Shown: positions 1-6,064, counted from the stretch's first letter. The stretch: 7,492 bases of DNA from Candidatus Bathyarchaeota archaeon (GCA_030668645.1 DAOVFC010000020.1:1-7492), one strand, 5' to 3'. Program-made: numbers and translations. The notes: generated by a model not told the origin, from the letters alone.

Positions 1-987
1 AAATTCTTGTTAACAGCAGGATTTGTCTTTGCCTCAGCTCCTTTCCTTTATCTTCTGATAACCGTGTGGTGGCAACTCATCCTCGTCCGGTTTTACCATG
101 GATTTGCAACGGGAATTTTTGTCCCGGTCGCCGAAGCGTCAGTAGCCGAATTGTTTCCGACCAAGCGGGGAGAACACATCTCGCTTTTCTCTTCAGCAAC
201 GTATGTTGGGAGAATCATTGCACCCACCTTAGGCGGATACCTATTGCTAGTCACCGCCCGCAATTTTCATGTGCTTTATTCGGCTGTGGCTGTGGCAGGT
301 GTGACAGCGCTAATTATGGCTTTGCCATTCCTTGCGGAGAAAAAACGGCCCACAATTACTCAGAGAGGAAATGCCAAAAGAAACATCAAAAGACTGTTTG
401 GTGGATGGAAAACAGTCGCTAGAAGCCGTGGAGTTTTAACAGTGAGTTTCGTCCAAGCTTGCCAGTATTATGCTTACGGTGCGACTGAATTCTATCTAGC
501 GGGATATCTACCGGAAGTTGTTCACTTGGACTACTCCTTGACTGGCATTATTATTACAAGCATAATAGGTGTGGCAATTTTCGCCAAACCCTACATGGGT
601 AGAGTTTCAGACAAGATTGGAAGACGGATGCCAATAGTTGTGGGTTGTGTAGTTTCTAGTCTTCCGTTGCTTGCGATCCCTCTTGTTACTGATTTTTGGG
701 TTCTCCTTTTGCTTGTTGTGGTTTATGGATTTGGCTTTGCAACTGTAACAGCCTCCACACCAGCTTTAGTTAGCGAGGTTGTGCCTAGGGAATTGGTTGG
801 CACATCCATGGGTTTTCTCAGCACGATAATGGATGTTGGACAAACACTTGGACCTATAATTAGTGGATTTATACTCGCAACAAATCTCCAATATCGTGGT
901 GTCTTTCCTTCGCTTACCCTCGTAATACTGGTCTCTTGTACAGTTTTCGTTTTATCCGGAACTGCCAAGGAACGTGCCTCTCTATAA
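1..987 (+). CDS. Major facilitator superfamily (MFS) transporter, 5' end missing
   Basis: This is an inner-membrane secondary transporter; the substrate cannot be told. The frame is open from base 1, so the gene starts before the window; the TTG at 7 is only the first possible start codon inside it. About 328 codons are visible, so of the usual 12 membrane helices roughly the first one or two are lost. Counting from the codon at 7, residues 28-80 contain the first-half pattern 'RFYHGFATG ... ELFPTKRG ... APTLGG'. Residues 198-207 (GRVSDKIGRR) are the conserved MFS loop motif GxxxDxxGRR, here in the second half between two hydrophobic helices. A charged loop (about 111-140) separates the two halves, as expected. 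The protein ends in a short basic tail and TAA. The next gene on the same strand starts over 270 bp downstream and has its own promoter, so it is probably not co-transcribed. Confidence 0.9.
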   Translation, partial: KFLLTAGFVFASAPFLYLLITVWWQLILVRFYHGFATGIFVPVAEASVAELFPTKRGEHISLFSSATYVGRIIAPTLGGYLLLVTARNFHVLYSAVAVAGVTALIMALPFLAEKKRPTITQRGNAKRNIKRLFGGWKTVARSRGVLTVSFVQACQYYAYGATEFYLAGYLPEVVHLDYSLTGIIITSIIGVAIFAKPYMGRVSDKIGRRMPIVVGCVVSSLPLLAIPLVTDFWVLLLLVVVYGFGFATVTASTPALVSEVVPRELVGTSMGFLSTIMDVGQTLGPIISGFILATNLQYRGVFPSLTLVILVSCTVFVLSGTAKERASL

Positions 988-1031
988 GAACGTAACTCCA
1001 ATCCTCTAACAAGAAATTTTAAACACAGTTC

Positions 1032-1148
1032 CTATTGCTTAGAATCGGAACTCTTTCCTCCAAAAACGCTTATTCTGCCATCTTTGTTTTCTACGATTAT
1101 GTTTATGTTGTACATCGCCTCTCGTCCGGCTAAACTGATTGTTTTCAT
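1032..1148 (-). CDS. Possible 38-residue protein, divergent from nrdR, leaderless
   Basis: A short minus-strand frame runs from ATG at 1148 to TAG at 1032. It begins MKTISLAGREAMYNI, continues with alternating hydrophobic residues and KDGRI, and ends in a polar tail (SSDSKQ). I do not recognise the family. The amino-acid composition is protein-like and there is no other gene in 988-1160. A TATA-like element at 1164-1178, nearly symmetric, lies about 22-25 bp upstream of the ATG, which is the spacing expected of a leaderless archaeal transcript; there is no Shine-Dalgarno sequence. A second ATG lies at codon 12. The frame stays open upstream into nrdR, but that longer version would be a shadow of nrdR. 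It could be a real small protein sharing a promoter region with nrdRDG, or chance. Confidence 0.4.
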   Translation of the reverse strand: MKTISLAGREAMYNINIIVENKDGRISVFGGKSSDSKQ

Positions 1149-1156
1149 ATCGATGT

Positions 1157-1178
1157 AGAAAGGTTTTATATAATAAAA
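1157..1178 (+). promoter_or_regulatory. Archaeal promoter (BRE/TATA) for nrdRDG, possibly bidirectional
   Basis: The purine-rich stretch GAAAGG (about 1158-1163) is followed by TTTTATATAATAAAA (1164-1178), a strong TATA-like element with a plausible BRE. Transcription would be expected to start about 25 bp after the TATA centre, near 1193-1197, leaving a leader of about 70 nt before nrdR. The AT core is nearly its own reverse complement, so it could also serve the small minus-strand ORF at 1032-1148. The start site is inferred from spacing only. Confidence 0.6.
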
Positions 1179-1193
1179 CGCTATGCATAGTGT
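1178..1193 (+). promoter_or_regulatory. Candidate NrdR box 1 (operator)
   Basis: ACGCTATGCATAGTGT is a 16-bp palindrome with a single mismatched pair. It closely matches the known bacterial NrdR-box consensus (approximately ACACWATATWTNGTGT). It begins at the last base of the TATA element and ends about where transcription should start, so a bound repressor would block initiation. The downstream operon encodes NrdR itself, which fits autoregulation. The match is seen directly; binding is inferred. Confidence 0.6.
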
Positions 1194-1209
1194 TCGTTTT
1201 GCTTTACAA

Positions 1210-1225
1210 GCACTAGATGTATATA
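1210..1225 (+). promoter_or_regulatory. Candidate NrdR box 2 (degenerate)
   Basis: GCACTAGATGTATATA starts exactly 32 bp after box 1. Bacterial NrdR boxes usually occur in pairs about 31-32 bp apart, three helical turns. Only the left half (CACTA.AT) fits the consensus well; the right half is poor. The spacing is the main support. Confidence 0.35.
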
Positions 1226-1263
1226 AAGCAACTATCTCAAGAATTGTCAGGGAAAATGGTAGG

Positions 1264-1710
1264 ATGAAGTGTCCATATTGCAGGTCGGAGGGCGTCAGAA
1301 CCCTTGAGACAAGGGATTCCCAAAACAACACCATTAGACGTCGTAAAGAATGCCTAAACTGCGGCAGACGTTTCACAACGTATGAGTATATCGAAACAGT
1401 GGAGCTGATGGTAAGGAAGAAGGATGGAAGGATTGAGCGTTTTGACTCGAACAAGATTGTTAAGGGTCTCCAGAAAGCCTGCGAGAAAAGACCCGTAACG
1501 ATGGAGCAGATTCACAATTTAGCTGAACGTGTGAGACAAGATTTGATGATGAAGGGTAAAGAGGAGATTCCTTCACAGGAAATTGGAGATCTTGTAATGA
1601 CATATCTGAAGAAACTTGACCGTATAGCCTACGTAAGGTTCGCCTCGGTTTACAGGCGTTTCGAAGAACCTGAAGATTTTAGACGCATACTCAAAGAGGT
1701 GAAAAAATGA
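1264..1710 (+). CDS. nrdR: Transcriptional repressor NrdR
   Basis: NrdR binds ATP/dATP through an ATP-cone and represses ribonucleotide reductase genes when dATP is high. The predicted protein is 148 residues, the usual family length. The zinc ribbon comes first: C3-x2-C6 (MKCPYC) and C30-x2-C33 (CLNCG), with the basic segment RRRK at 25-28 between them and RRFTTYE after. The ATP-cone follows from about residue 46, with VRKKDGRIERFD (50-61) as nucleotide-binding start. I chose ATG 1264 because family members begin MxCPxC; the frame is open upstream to an ATG at 1183, but that lies inside the NrdR-box palindrome and would add 27 unrelated residues. The upstream RBS is weak. The end overlaps nrdD by ATGA (1707-1710), so the two are translationally coupled. 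NrdR is widespread in bacteria and patchy in archaea, so presence here may reflect transfer; that is inference. Confidence 0.93.
   Translation: MKCPYCRSEGVRTLETRDSQNNTIRRRKECLNCGRRFTTYEYIETVELMVRKKDGRIERFDSNKIVKGLQKACEKRPVTMEQIHNLAERVRQDLMMKGKEEIPSQEIGDLVMTYLKKLDRIAYVRFASVYRRFEEPEDFRRILKEVKK
1695..1701 (+). promoter_or_regulatory. Ribosome binding site of nrdD
   Basis: AGAGGTG ends 5 nt before the nrdD ATG (1707) and lies inside the last codons of nrdR. It complements the archaeal 16S rRNA 3' end and supports the ATGA-overlap start. Confidence 0.65.
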
Positions 1711-3836
1711 AGTATGTTAGAAAACGGGATGGAAGATTAGACCCGTTCGACAGCGAACGGATAACAAACGCCATCTGGAAAGCCGCCAAAGCTATTGGAG
1801 GCAGAGACCGAGAACTAGCCAAAAAGCTGAGCGACGAGGTGGTCGCCCAACTTGAGAAACGCTTCGGAGAAGAAGGCGTCCCAACGGTTGAGGAAATCCA
1901 AGACCTAGTTGAGAAAACACTGATAGAGAACGGACACGCCAGAACCGCCAAGGCTTACATTCTCTACAGAAAACAGCACCAAGACATGAGAGAGCTAGCA
2001 GCTCTCTTAGGCTCCTCAGACCTGGTGGACCAGTACCTAGAAGTCGAGGACTGGCGCGTCAGAGAAAACTCAAACATGAGCTACTCACTGCAGGGCTTAA
2101 ACAACTATCTATCATCCACGGTCATAGCGAAATACTGGATCACAAGGATCTACCCACCGAGAATCGCAGACGCACACCACTCCGGAGACCTCCACATACA
2201 CGACCTCGGGGTACTTGGGCCATACTGCGTAGGGTGGGACTTGAGAGAACTGCTGCTCTCAGGATTCGGCGGAGTGTCTGGAAAAGTAGAGAGCATACCC
2301 GCGAGGCATTTCAGAACAGCCCTCGGGCAGGTGGTTAACTTCTTCTACACGCTTCAAGGCGAAGCAGCAGGTGCACAAGCCTTCAGCAACTTCGACAGCT
2401 ACCTAGCTCCTTTCATACACTACGATAGATTAAGCCTGAAGGAGGTGAAGCAGGCGCTTCAGGAATTCCTCTTCAACATAAACGTGCCGACACGAGTAGG
2501 CTTTCAAACGCCTTTCACAAATGTGACCCTAGACTTGGTGATCCCAGAATTCATGAAGGACGAGCCTGTTTTGTTCGCTGGAAGGGTGATGGATGAAACA
2601 TATGGCGACATGCAGGAGGAGATGGACATTTTCAACACCGCCTTCGCGGAGATGATGATCGAAGGCGACGCGAAGGGCAGGGTTTTCACGTTTCCCATAC
2701 CGACGTACAACGTGACAAAGGATTTCAGCTGGGAATCTCCAGTCGTTCAAAAAGTGTTTGAGGCGACAGCGAAATACGGCGTACCGTACTTCTCAAACTT
2801 CGTGAACAGTGACATGAAACCCGAAGATGTCAGAAGCATGTGCTGTCGATTGAGGATCGACAACAGGGAACTGCGGAAGCGAGGAGGAGGGTTCTTCGGG
2901 GCGAACCCCCTAACGGGCAGCATAGGCGTGGCAACAATAAACCTTCCGAGGATTGGTTACTTGGCGAAGGATGAGGATGGGTTCTTTGAACGTTTAGGGG
3001 AGCTCATGGAAGTCGCTAAGGACAGCCTAGAAATTAAAAGGAAAGGGCTTGAACAGTTTACAGAGGGTGGACTGTACCCGTATTCGAGGCATTACCTGCG
3101 CGTCATAAAGGAATCGTTTGGGAAGTACTGGAAGAACCACTTCTCAACAATAGGCTTGATAGGTATGAACGAGGCTGTGCTGAATCTCTTCGGATGCAGC
3201 ATAGCTACTTCTGAAGGATTGGAGTTCGCGATGAGAGTGCTCAGAGTCATGCGGAGCAAACTGGCTGACTTTCAGGAAGAGACTGGAAGCATCTACAATC
3301 TTGAGGCGACGCCGGCGGAGGGGACGTCCTATAGGCTCGCTCGTATAGACAAGAGAAAATATCCAGACATCATAGTGGCTAATGAGAGACGTGTCGCAAA
3401 GGGCGCTGAACCGTTCTACACGAACTCTTCTCAGCTTCCGGTGGACTACGGAGGAGACCTCTTCGAAGCGTTGGAGCATCAGGACAGGCTTCAGACACTG
3501 TATACCGGCGGAACGGTTTTTCACATATACTTAGGCGAGAAGCTCTACTCGTGGAGGGCTGCAGCGGAAATCGTGAAAAAAGTGGCTTGGAACGCTCATC
3601 TGCCGTACTTCACGCTTACCCCAACCTTCAGCATATGCCCAACCCACGGCTACCTGAGCGGAGAACATAGGCGATGCCCGATCTGCGGAGCGAAGTGCGA
3701 AGTGTACTCAAGGGTTGTAGGCTACCTCAGACCAGTGGACCAGTGGAACGACGGAAAACAGGCAGAGTTCAGCATGCGCAGAACGTTCGACAAATCCGTT
3801 ACCTTTGCAACCGTACCAGCACAAGTGAAAACCTAA
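1707..3836 (+). CDS. nrdD: Anaerobic (class III) ribonucleoside-triphosphate reductase
   Basis: The enzyme reduces ribonucleotides to deoxyribonucleotides in anaerobic cells using a glycyl radical. The product has 709 residues, normal for the family. An N-terminal ATP-cone (1 to about 95, starting KYVRKRDGRLDPFD) gives dATP/ATP control. The catalytic barrel follows, with SYSLQGLNNYL (126-135 region), HIHD (163-166), and the Cys pair C379-C380 in MCCRLR, which should contain the thiyl-radical cysteine, then GGGFFGANPLTGSIGVATINLP. The C-terminal zinc site contains C644, C657, C660 and C664, with H647 nearby. The glycyl-radical loop is RVVGY, with G672, followed by W-N-x-G-K. All key residues are present, so it should be active. 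It overlaps nrdR by 4 nt and nrdG by 1 nt, so the three form one operon. Confidence 0.97.
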   Translation: MKYVRKRDGRLDPFDSERITNAIWKAAKAIGGRDRELAKKLSDEVVAQLEKRFGEEGVPTVEEIQDLVEKTLIENGHARTAKAYILYRKQHQDMRELAALLGSSDLVDQYLEVEDWRVRENSNMSYSLQGLNNYLSSTVIAKYWITRIYPPRIADAHHSGDLHIHDLGVLGPYCVGWDLRELLLSGFGGVSGKVESIPARHFRTALGQVVNFFYTLQGEAAGAQAFSNFDSYLAPFIHYDRLSLKEVKQALQEFLFNINVPTRVGFQTPFTNVTLDLVIPEFMKDEPVLFAGRVMDETYGDMQEEMDIFNTAFAEMMIEGDAKGRVFTFPIPTYNVTKDFSWESPVVQKVFEATAKYGVPYFSNFVNSDMKPEDVRSMCCRLRIDNRELRKRGGGFFGANPLTGSIGVATINLPRIGYLAKDEDGFFERLGELMEVAKDSLEIKRKGLEQFTEGGLYPYSRHYLRVIKESFGKYWKNHFSTIGLIGMNEAVLNLFGCSIATSEGLEFAMRVLRVMRSKLADFQEETGSIYNLEATPAEGTSYRLARIDKRKYPDIIVANERRVAKGAEPFYTNSSQLPVDYGGDLFEALEHQDRLQTLYTGGTVFHIYLGEKLYSWRAAAEIVKKVAWNAHLPYFTLTPTFSICPTHGYLSGEHRRCPICGAKCEVYSRVVGYLRPVDQWNDGKQAEFSMRRTFDKSVTFATVPAQVKT

Positions 3837-4513
3837 TGAAGTTCAGCGGCATCCAGAAAACAAGCCTGATAGACTTTCCGGACAGAATAGCCACCGTGCT
3901 TTTCACTCCGGGCTGCAACCTGCGCTGCCCGTTCTGCCACAACTGGAGACTTGTGCTAGAACCGAAACCACCGTTCTTAAACGAAGAAACAGTCTTCAAA
4001 ATCCTCGAATCCCGCAGAAAATACGTAGACGCCGTCGTCATCACAGGCGGAGAACCAACAGTGCACAAAGACCTTCCAAACTTTATCAAGAACTTAAAAG
4101 AAAGAGACTTCTCGGTTAAACTCGACACAGACGGTTTTTTCCCACAAATCCTAGAAGAATGCTTACCCCATGTGGATTACGTCGCGTTAGACGTTAAAAC
4201 CTCCATAGAAAAGTACGCGCTTCTAGGAGCAAGAGACACCGCTGATTTTTTACGCACAATTGAAATCCTGAAGAAAGGAAACGTTGACTACGAGTTCAGA
4301 GCCACGGTTGTCCCAGGCTTCGTGGACACCGAAGACATACCAAAAATGGGAGAACTTGTCAAAGGCGGAAAACGCTTCGCCTTCCAGCAATTTGTCCCAG
4401 GCGACACGCTGGATAAAACCTTCAACAGCGTCAAGCCTTACCCGCCGGATGTCATCGCTAGATTTGCTGAAATCATGAAAAAATACGTTGCTAATGTGAC
4501 GCTTCGCGTGTAA
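3836..4513 (+). CDS. nrdG: Anaerobic ribonucleotide reductase activating enzyme (radical SAM)
   Basis: NrdG cleaves S-adenosylmethionine at a [4Fe-4S] cluster and abstracts a hydrogen from the NrdD glycine (G672) to form the glycyl radical. The product is 225 residues. The cluster motif CNLRCPFC (C27, C31, C34; CX3CX2C) follows IDFPDRIATVLFTPG, and the SAM-binding GGEPT lies at 71-75. The start is ATG 3836, overlapping the nrdD stop as TAATG. The same frame is open back to 3674, but that region is out-of-frame nrdD sequence, and the true family start (KFSGIQKTSLIDFP) begins at 3836. There is no separate RBS of note, so translation probably depends on reinitiation after nrdD. Family members of this shape are often annotated as PflA-like or NrdG-like; the adjacent NrdD makes the assignment firm. 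Confidence 0.95.
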   Translation: MKFSGIQKTSLIDFPDRIATVLFTPGCNLRCPFCHNWRLVLEPKPPFLNEETVFKILESRRKYVDAVVITGGEPTVHKDLPNFIKNLKERDFSVKLDTDGFFPQILEECLPHVDYVALDVKTSIEKYALLGARDTADFLRTIEILKKGNVDYEFRATVVPGFVDTEDIPKMGELVKGGKRFAFQQFVPGDTLDKTFNSVKPYPPDVIARFAEIMKKYVANVTLRV

Positions 4514-4531
4514 CTCGGCTTGGAAGCGTAA

Positions 4532-4571
4532 AGTTTAAGGGTTAACGGTTCCATTTTAGGTTCAAACCGTT
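4532..4571 (+). promoter_or_regulatory. Candidate rpoH promoter with inverted repeat in the leader
   Basis: AGTTTAAG (4532-4539) is a weak TATA-like box after the purine-rich GGAAGCGTAA. It would place a start near 4560. The arms AACGGTT (4544-4550) and AACCGTT (4565-4571) are perfect 7-bp inverted repeats separated by 14 nt. They could form a hairpin at the nrdG/rpoH junction, an operator, or the end of the nrd transcript. Function is unknown. Confidence 0.35.
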
Positions 4572-4592
4572 CTTGAAATAGGGGTTAAAGCC

Positions 4593-5141
4593 TTGAGTGA
4601 AGAGGAAAGCTTGGAGGAGCGTAAGGCTCGAGTTCTGATCAAGCTTAGAGGATATAGGCTTGTTAAGAAGGAGAAGCACAACGGTGCAGTGAGCTATCTT
4701 ATTAGGGTTCCTAGGGAGAAACAGAGGGCACTTATCTGGTGTGTTCCAGATGAGGGCACTGTGGGTGTCCAATCTGTTAACCACATGCAGAAAACCATGG
4801 AAGAAGCAGGCGTGGAGATGGGGATAATAATTACGCGCGGTAAACATACACACGCGGCGAAGCTGAGTGCTGGGAAAAAGAAGATAGAGCTTCTGCCGAG
4901 AATTTTCCCAGCATTCGACATCTTCAAGCACAATCTCGTTCCAAAACATGAGATATTAACACCAGAAGAAACAAAAAAATTACTCATCCAATACAAGGTT
5001 AAGCCGTATCAACTGCCGCGGATCAAGGCTTCTGACCCTGCGGTGAAGGCCATAGGTGCGAAACCAGGAGACATACTGAGGATAGTTAGGGAGAGCCCCA
5101 CGGCGGGCGAACACTTCGCGTATAGATACGTTGTAGAGTAG
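4593..5141 (+). CDS. rpoH: RNA polymerase subunit H (Rpb5) with eukaryote-like N-terminal domain
   Basis: This subunit forms part of the DNA-entry jaw of RNA polymerase. The C-terminal domain (about 107-182) is standard RpoH/Rpb5: NLVPKHEILTPEE (114-126), YQLPRIKASDP (139-149), AIGAKPGDILRIVR and AGEHFAYRYV to the end. What is unusual is residues 1 to about 105. Ordinary archaeal RpoH is only about 75-90 residues, whereas this part lines up by eye with the eukaryotic Rpb5 jaw domain: a GYRLV segment, a 'VPDEGTVGV' strand, 'NHMQKTMEEAGV', a hydrophobic 'GIIITRG' strand, then 'HAAKLS'. The start is TTG 4593, preceded by AGGGG (4580-4584); an in-frame TAG at 4557 leaves no better start. The first residues are acidic (SEEESLEER). 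The gene stands between nrdG and a GNAT gene instead of in front of rpoB. The family assignment is firm; the N-domain comparison is from memory of the yeast/human sequence. Confidence 0.93.
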   Translation: MSEEESLEERKARVLIKLRGYRLVKKEKHNGAVSYLIRVPREKQRALIWCVPDEGTVGVQSVNHMQKTMEEAGVEMGIIITRGKHTHAAKLSAGKKKIELLPRIFPAFDIFKHNLVPKHEILTPEETKKLLIQYKVKPYQLPRIKASDPAVKAIGAKPGDILRIVRESPTAGEHFAYRYVVE

Positions 5142-5171
5142 TTTACTTTGCAGCCATAACTAGAAACGGCT

Positions 5172-5183
5172 GGAGATATCTCC
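5172..5183. repeat. 12-bp perfect palindrome in the rpoH-GNAT spacer
   Basis: GGAGATATCTCC is a perfect palindrome 31 bp after the rpoH stop and about 30 bp upstream of the GNAT TATA-like box. It may be an operator or chance. No second copy was noticed in the window. Confidence 0.3.
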
Positions 5184-5211
5184 CGCAAACTCCCCATTTC
5201 TTCATACACAT

Positions 5212-5222
5212 AAGTTTATCTA
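5212..5222 (+). promoter_or_regulatory. Candidate promoter for the GNAT gene
   Basis: AAGTTTATCTA is TATA-like and resembles the box upstream of rpoH (AAGTTTAAG). A start about 25 bp further on would fall near 5240-5245, leaving a leader of about 15 nt before ATG 5258. This argues against the in-frame TTG at 5240 as the translation start. Confidence 0.4.
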
Positions 5223-5257
5223 CTTTCTTTCGAAAATTTTTGGAAGGTTGTTGGAGA

Positions 5258-5809
5258 ATGGTTTACAAAAAGGTTAAGCTGAAGGACGGACGTACTACGA
5301 TGCTTGACTGGCTCAAGGAAAGCGATTTGCCCGAGCTTGTGGAAGTGCTTAACAGTGTTATCCGCGAGGGAAAATACCTCTTTATGAACAATGTCATAAC
5401 GGATATGGAAGAGGAGAGAAGATGGTATAAGCGCAGCTCAAAGGAAGGAATGCTTTACTTGGTTGCAAGCGTCGACGGGAAAATCGTTGGTGGTGCAAGC
5501 ATCCATCCCCGCACCGACAAACGATCGCACGTTGCAGAATTCGGAGTCTTCATTCGAGACGGCTATCGCAACCTGGGATTGGGAACAACACTAACAAACA
5601 CCTTTACAGAAGTTGCAAGGGAACGTGGTTTCGAGATTCTTCAGCTTTCCGTCTACGCCACAAACAAGAGAGCTTTCCACGTCTACAAGAAATGTGGGTA
5701 TAGGGAATGTGGCAGACTCGCCAGAGATATAAAATTTCTTGATGGAACATATACTGATAGGATATTGATGGAGCTCTTTTGTAATAGTGATGTCGAGGAC
5801 CGAGTTTGA
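5258..5809 (+). CDS. GNAT-family N-acetyltransferase
   Basis: The protein transfers an acetyl group from acetyl-CoA to an amine; the substrate is not identifiable. It has 183 residues, a complete single GNAT domain. Visible parts are an N-terminal 'LKESDLPELVEVLN' helix (20-32), beta strands YLVASVDGKIVGGASI (67-82) and HVAEFGVFI (91-99), the CoA pyrophosphate loop RNLGLG (104-109, RxxGxG), and the C-terminal 'NKRAFHVYKKCGY' (136-148) followed by DGTYTDRILMEL (162-173). The overall shape suggests amino-acid, protein N-terminal or small-molecule acetylation. ATG 5258 was chosen: GGAAGG (5242-5247) lies 10 nt upstream; a TTG at 5240 is possible and would add six residues. It has its own promoter-like element and reads as an intact gene, unlike the DNA that follows. 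Confidence 0.88.
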   Translation: MVYKKVKLKDGRTTMLDWLKESDLPELVEVLNSVIREGKYLFMNNVITDMEEERRWYKRSSKEGMLYLVASVDGKIVGGASIHPRTDKRSHVAEFGVFIRDGYRNLGLGTTLTNTFTEVARERGFEILQLSVYATNKRAFHVYKKCGYRECGRLARDIKFLDGTYTDRILMELFCNSDVEDRV

Positions 5810-5845
5810 ACCTTGGACAAATGGATATATCTCTCGCGCAACCTC

Positions 5846-5851
5846 TTTTTT
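5846..5851 (+). terminator. Candidate T-run terminator after the GNAT gene
   Basis: Six consecutive T residues lie 37 nt after the GNAT stop. Archaeal termination often uses such T-runs without a strong hairpin. No other support is visible. Confidence 0.3.
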
Positions 5852-5875
5852 CAGTTTTGAAAGAAGCATATCTTC

Positions 5876-6026
5876 TTACATTTGATGGATGCTTTGTACA
5901 CCGAGCATTTGCATAAGACAATAGGTGTCCTGAGCGATTATCCAAAGTCCTTTCAATGACGAAGTTTGCCCCCTTGACATAGAATTCTTTTTCGTCACGC
6001 AGCCCAGAGAACTCGACAAATGTGAT
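5876..6026 (-). pseudogene. Possible frameshifted coding remnant, unknown family
   Basis: On the minus strand, the frame beginning after TAA at 6027-6029 reads ITFVEFSGLRDEKEF then YVKGANFVIE, with a typical coding mix of charged and hydrophobic residues. Near 5950-5960, moving by one base gives KGLWIIAQDTYCLMQMLGVQ and a stop at 5876-5878. Joined, the two halves look like the last 50 or so residues of a protein interrupted by one inserted base. No start codon is visible and I recognise no family. It may equally be two chance frames, or the second part may be a separate 34-residue ORF with its own ATG. The rest of 5810-6025 shows nothing else. Confidence 0.25.
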
Positions 6027-6060
6027 TTATATAAGGAGAGTGATTCACGTATCTTGGTGG
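6026..6060 (+). promoter_or_regulatory. Promoter and RBS of the frameshifted gene at 6065
   Basis: TTTATATAA (6026-6034) followed by GGAGAG is a good archaeal TATA box; a start would be expected near 6050-6055. GGTGG (6056-6060) is a Shine-Dalgarno sequence 4 nt before ATG 6065. Together they mark 6065 as the true gene start, although that frame soon closes. Confidence 0.55.
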
Positions 6061-6064
6061 AGTT

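Noticed and set aside
66..422. 118-residue plus-strand frame inside the MFS gene
   Set aside because: It is rich in Cys, His and Arg with no recognisable motif and overlaps a clear MFS frame.
1060..1090. KDGRI in the small divergent ORF as an ATP-cone fragment
   Set aside because: Only a few residues resemble the ATP-cone opening of NrdR and NrdD; the following FD and helix pattern are absent.
1183..1263. Longer nrdR start at ATG 1183
   Set aside because: It lies within the operator palindrome and before the expected transcription start; NrdR proteins begin at the MKCPYC position (1264).
3674..3835. Longer nrdG start inside nrdD
   Set aside because: The extra residues are nrdD sequence read in another frame; homology to NrdG begins at ATG 3836 with a TAATG overlap.
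4542..4996. Minus-strand frames opposite rpoH
   Set aside because: They are antisense to a well-supported gene and show no family features.
5591..5869. 92-residue minus-strand frame (MLLSKLKKEVAREIYPF...)
   Set aside because: Its opening is protein-like, but two thirds is antisense to the intact GNAT gene and there is no promoter or RBS; probably a shadow, although the first 20 codons might belong to the decayed patch.
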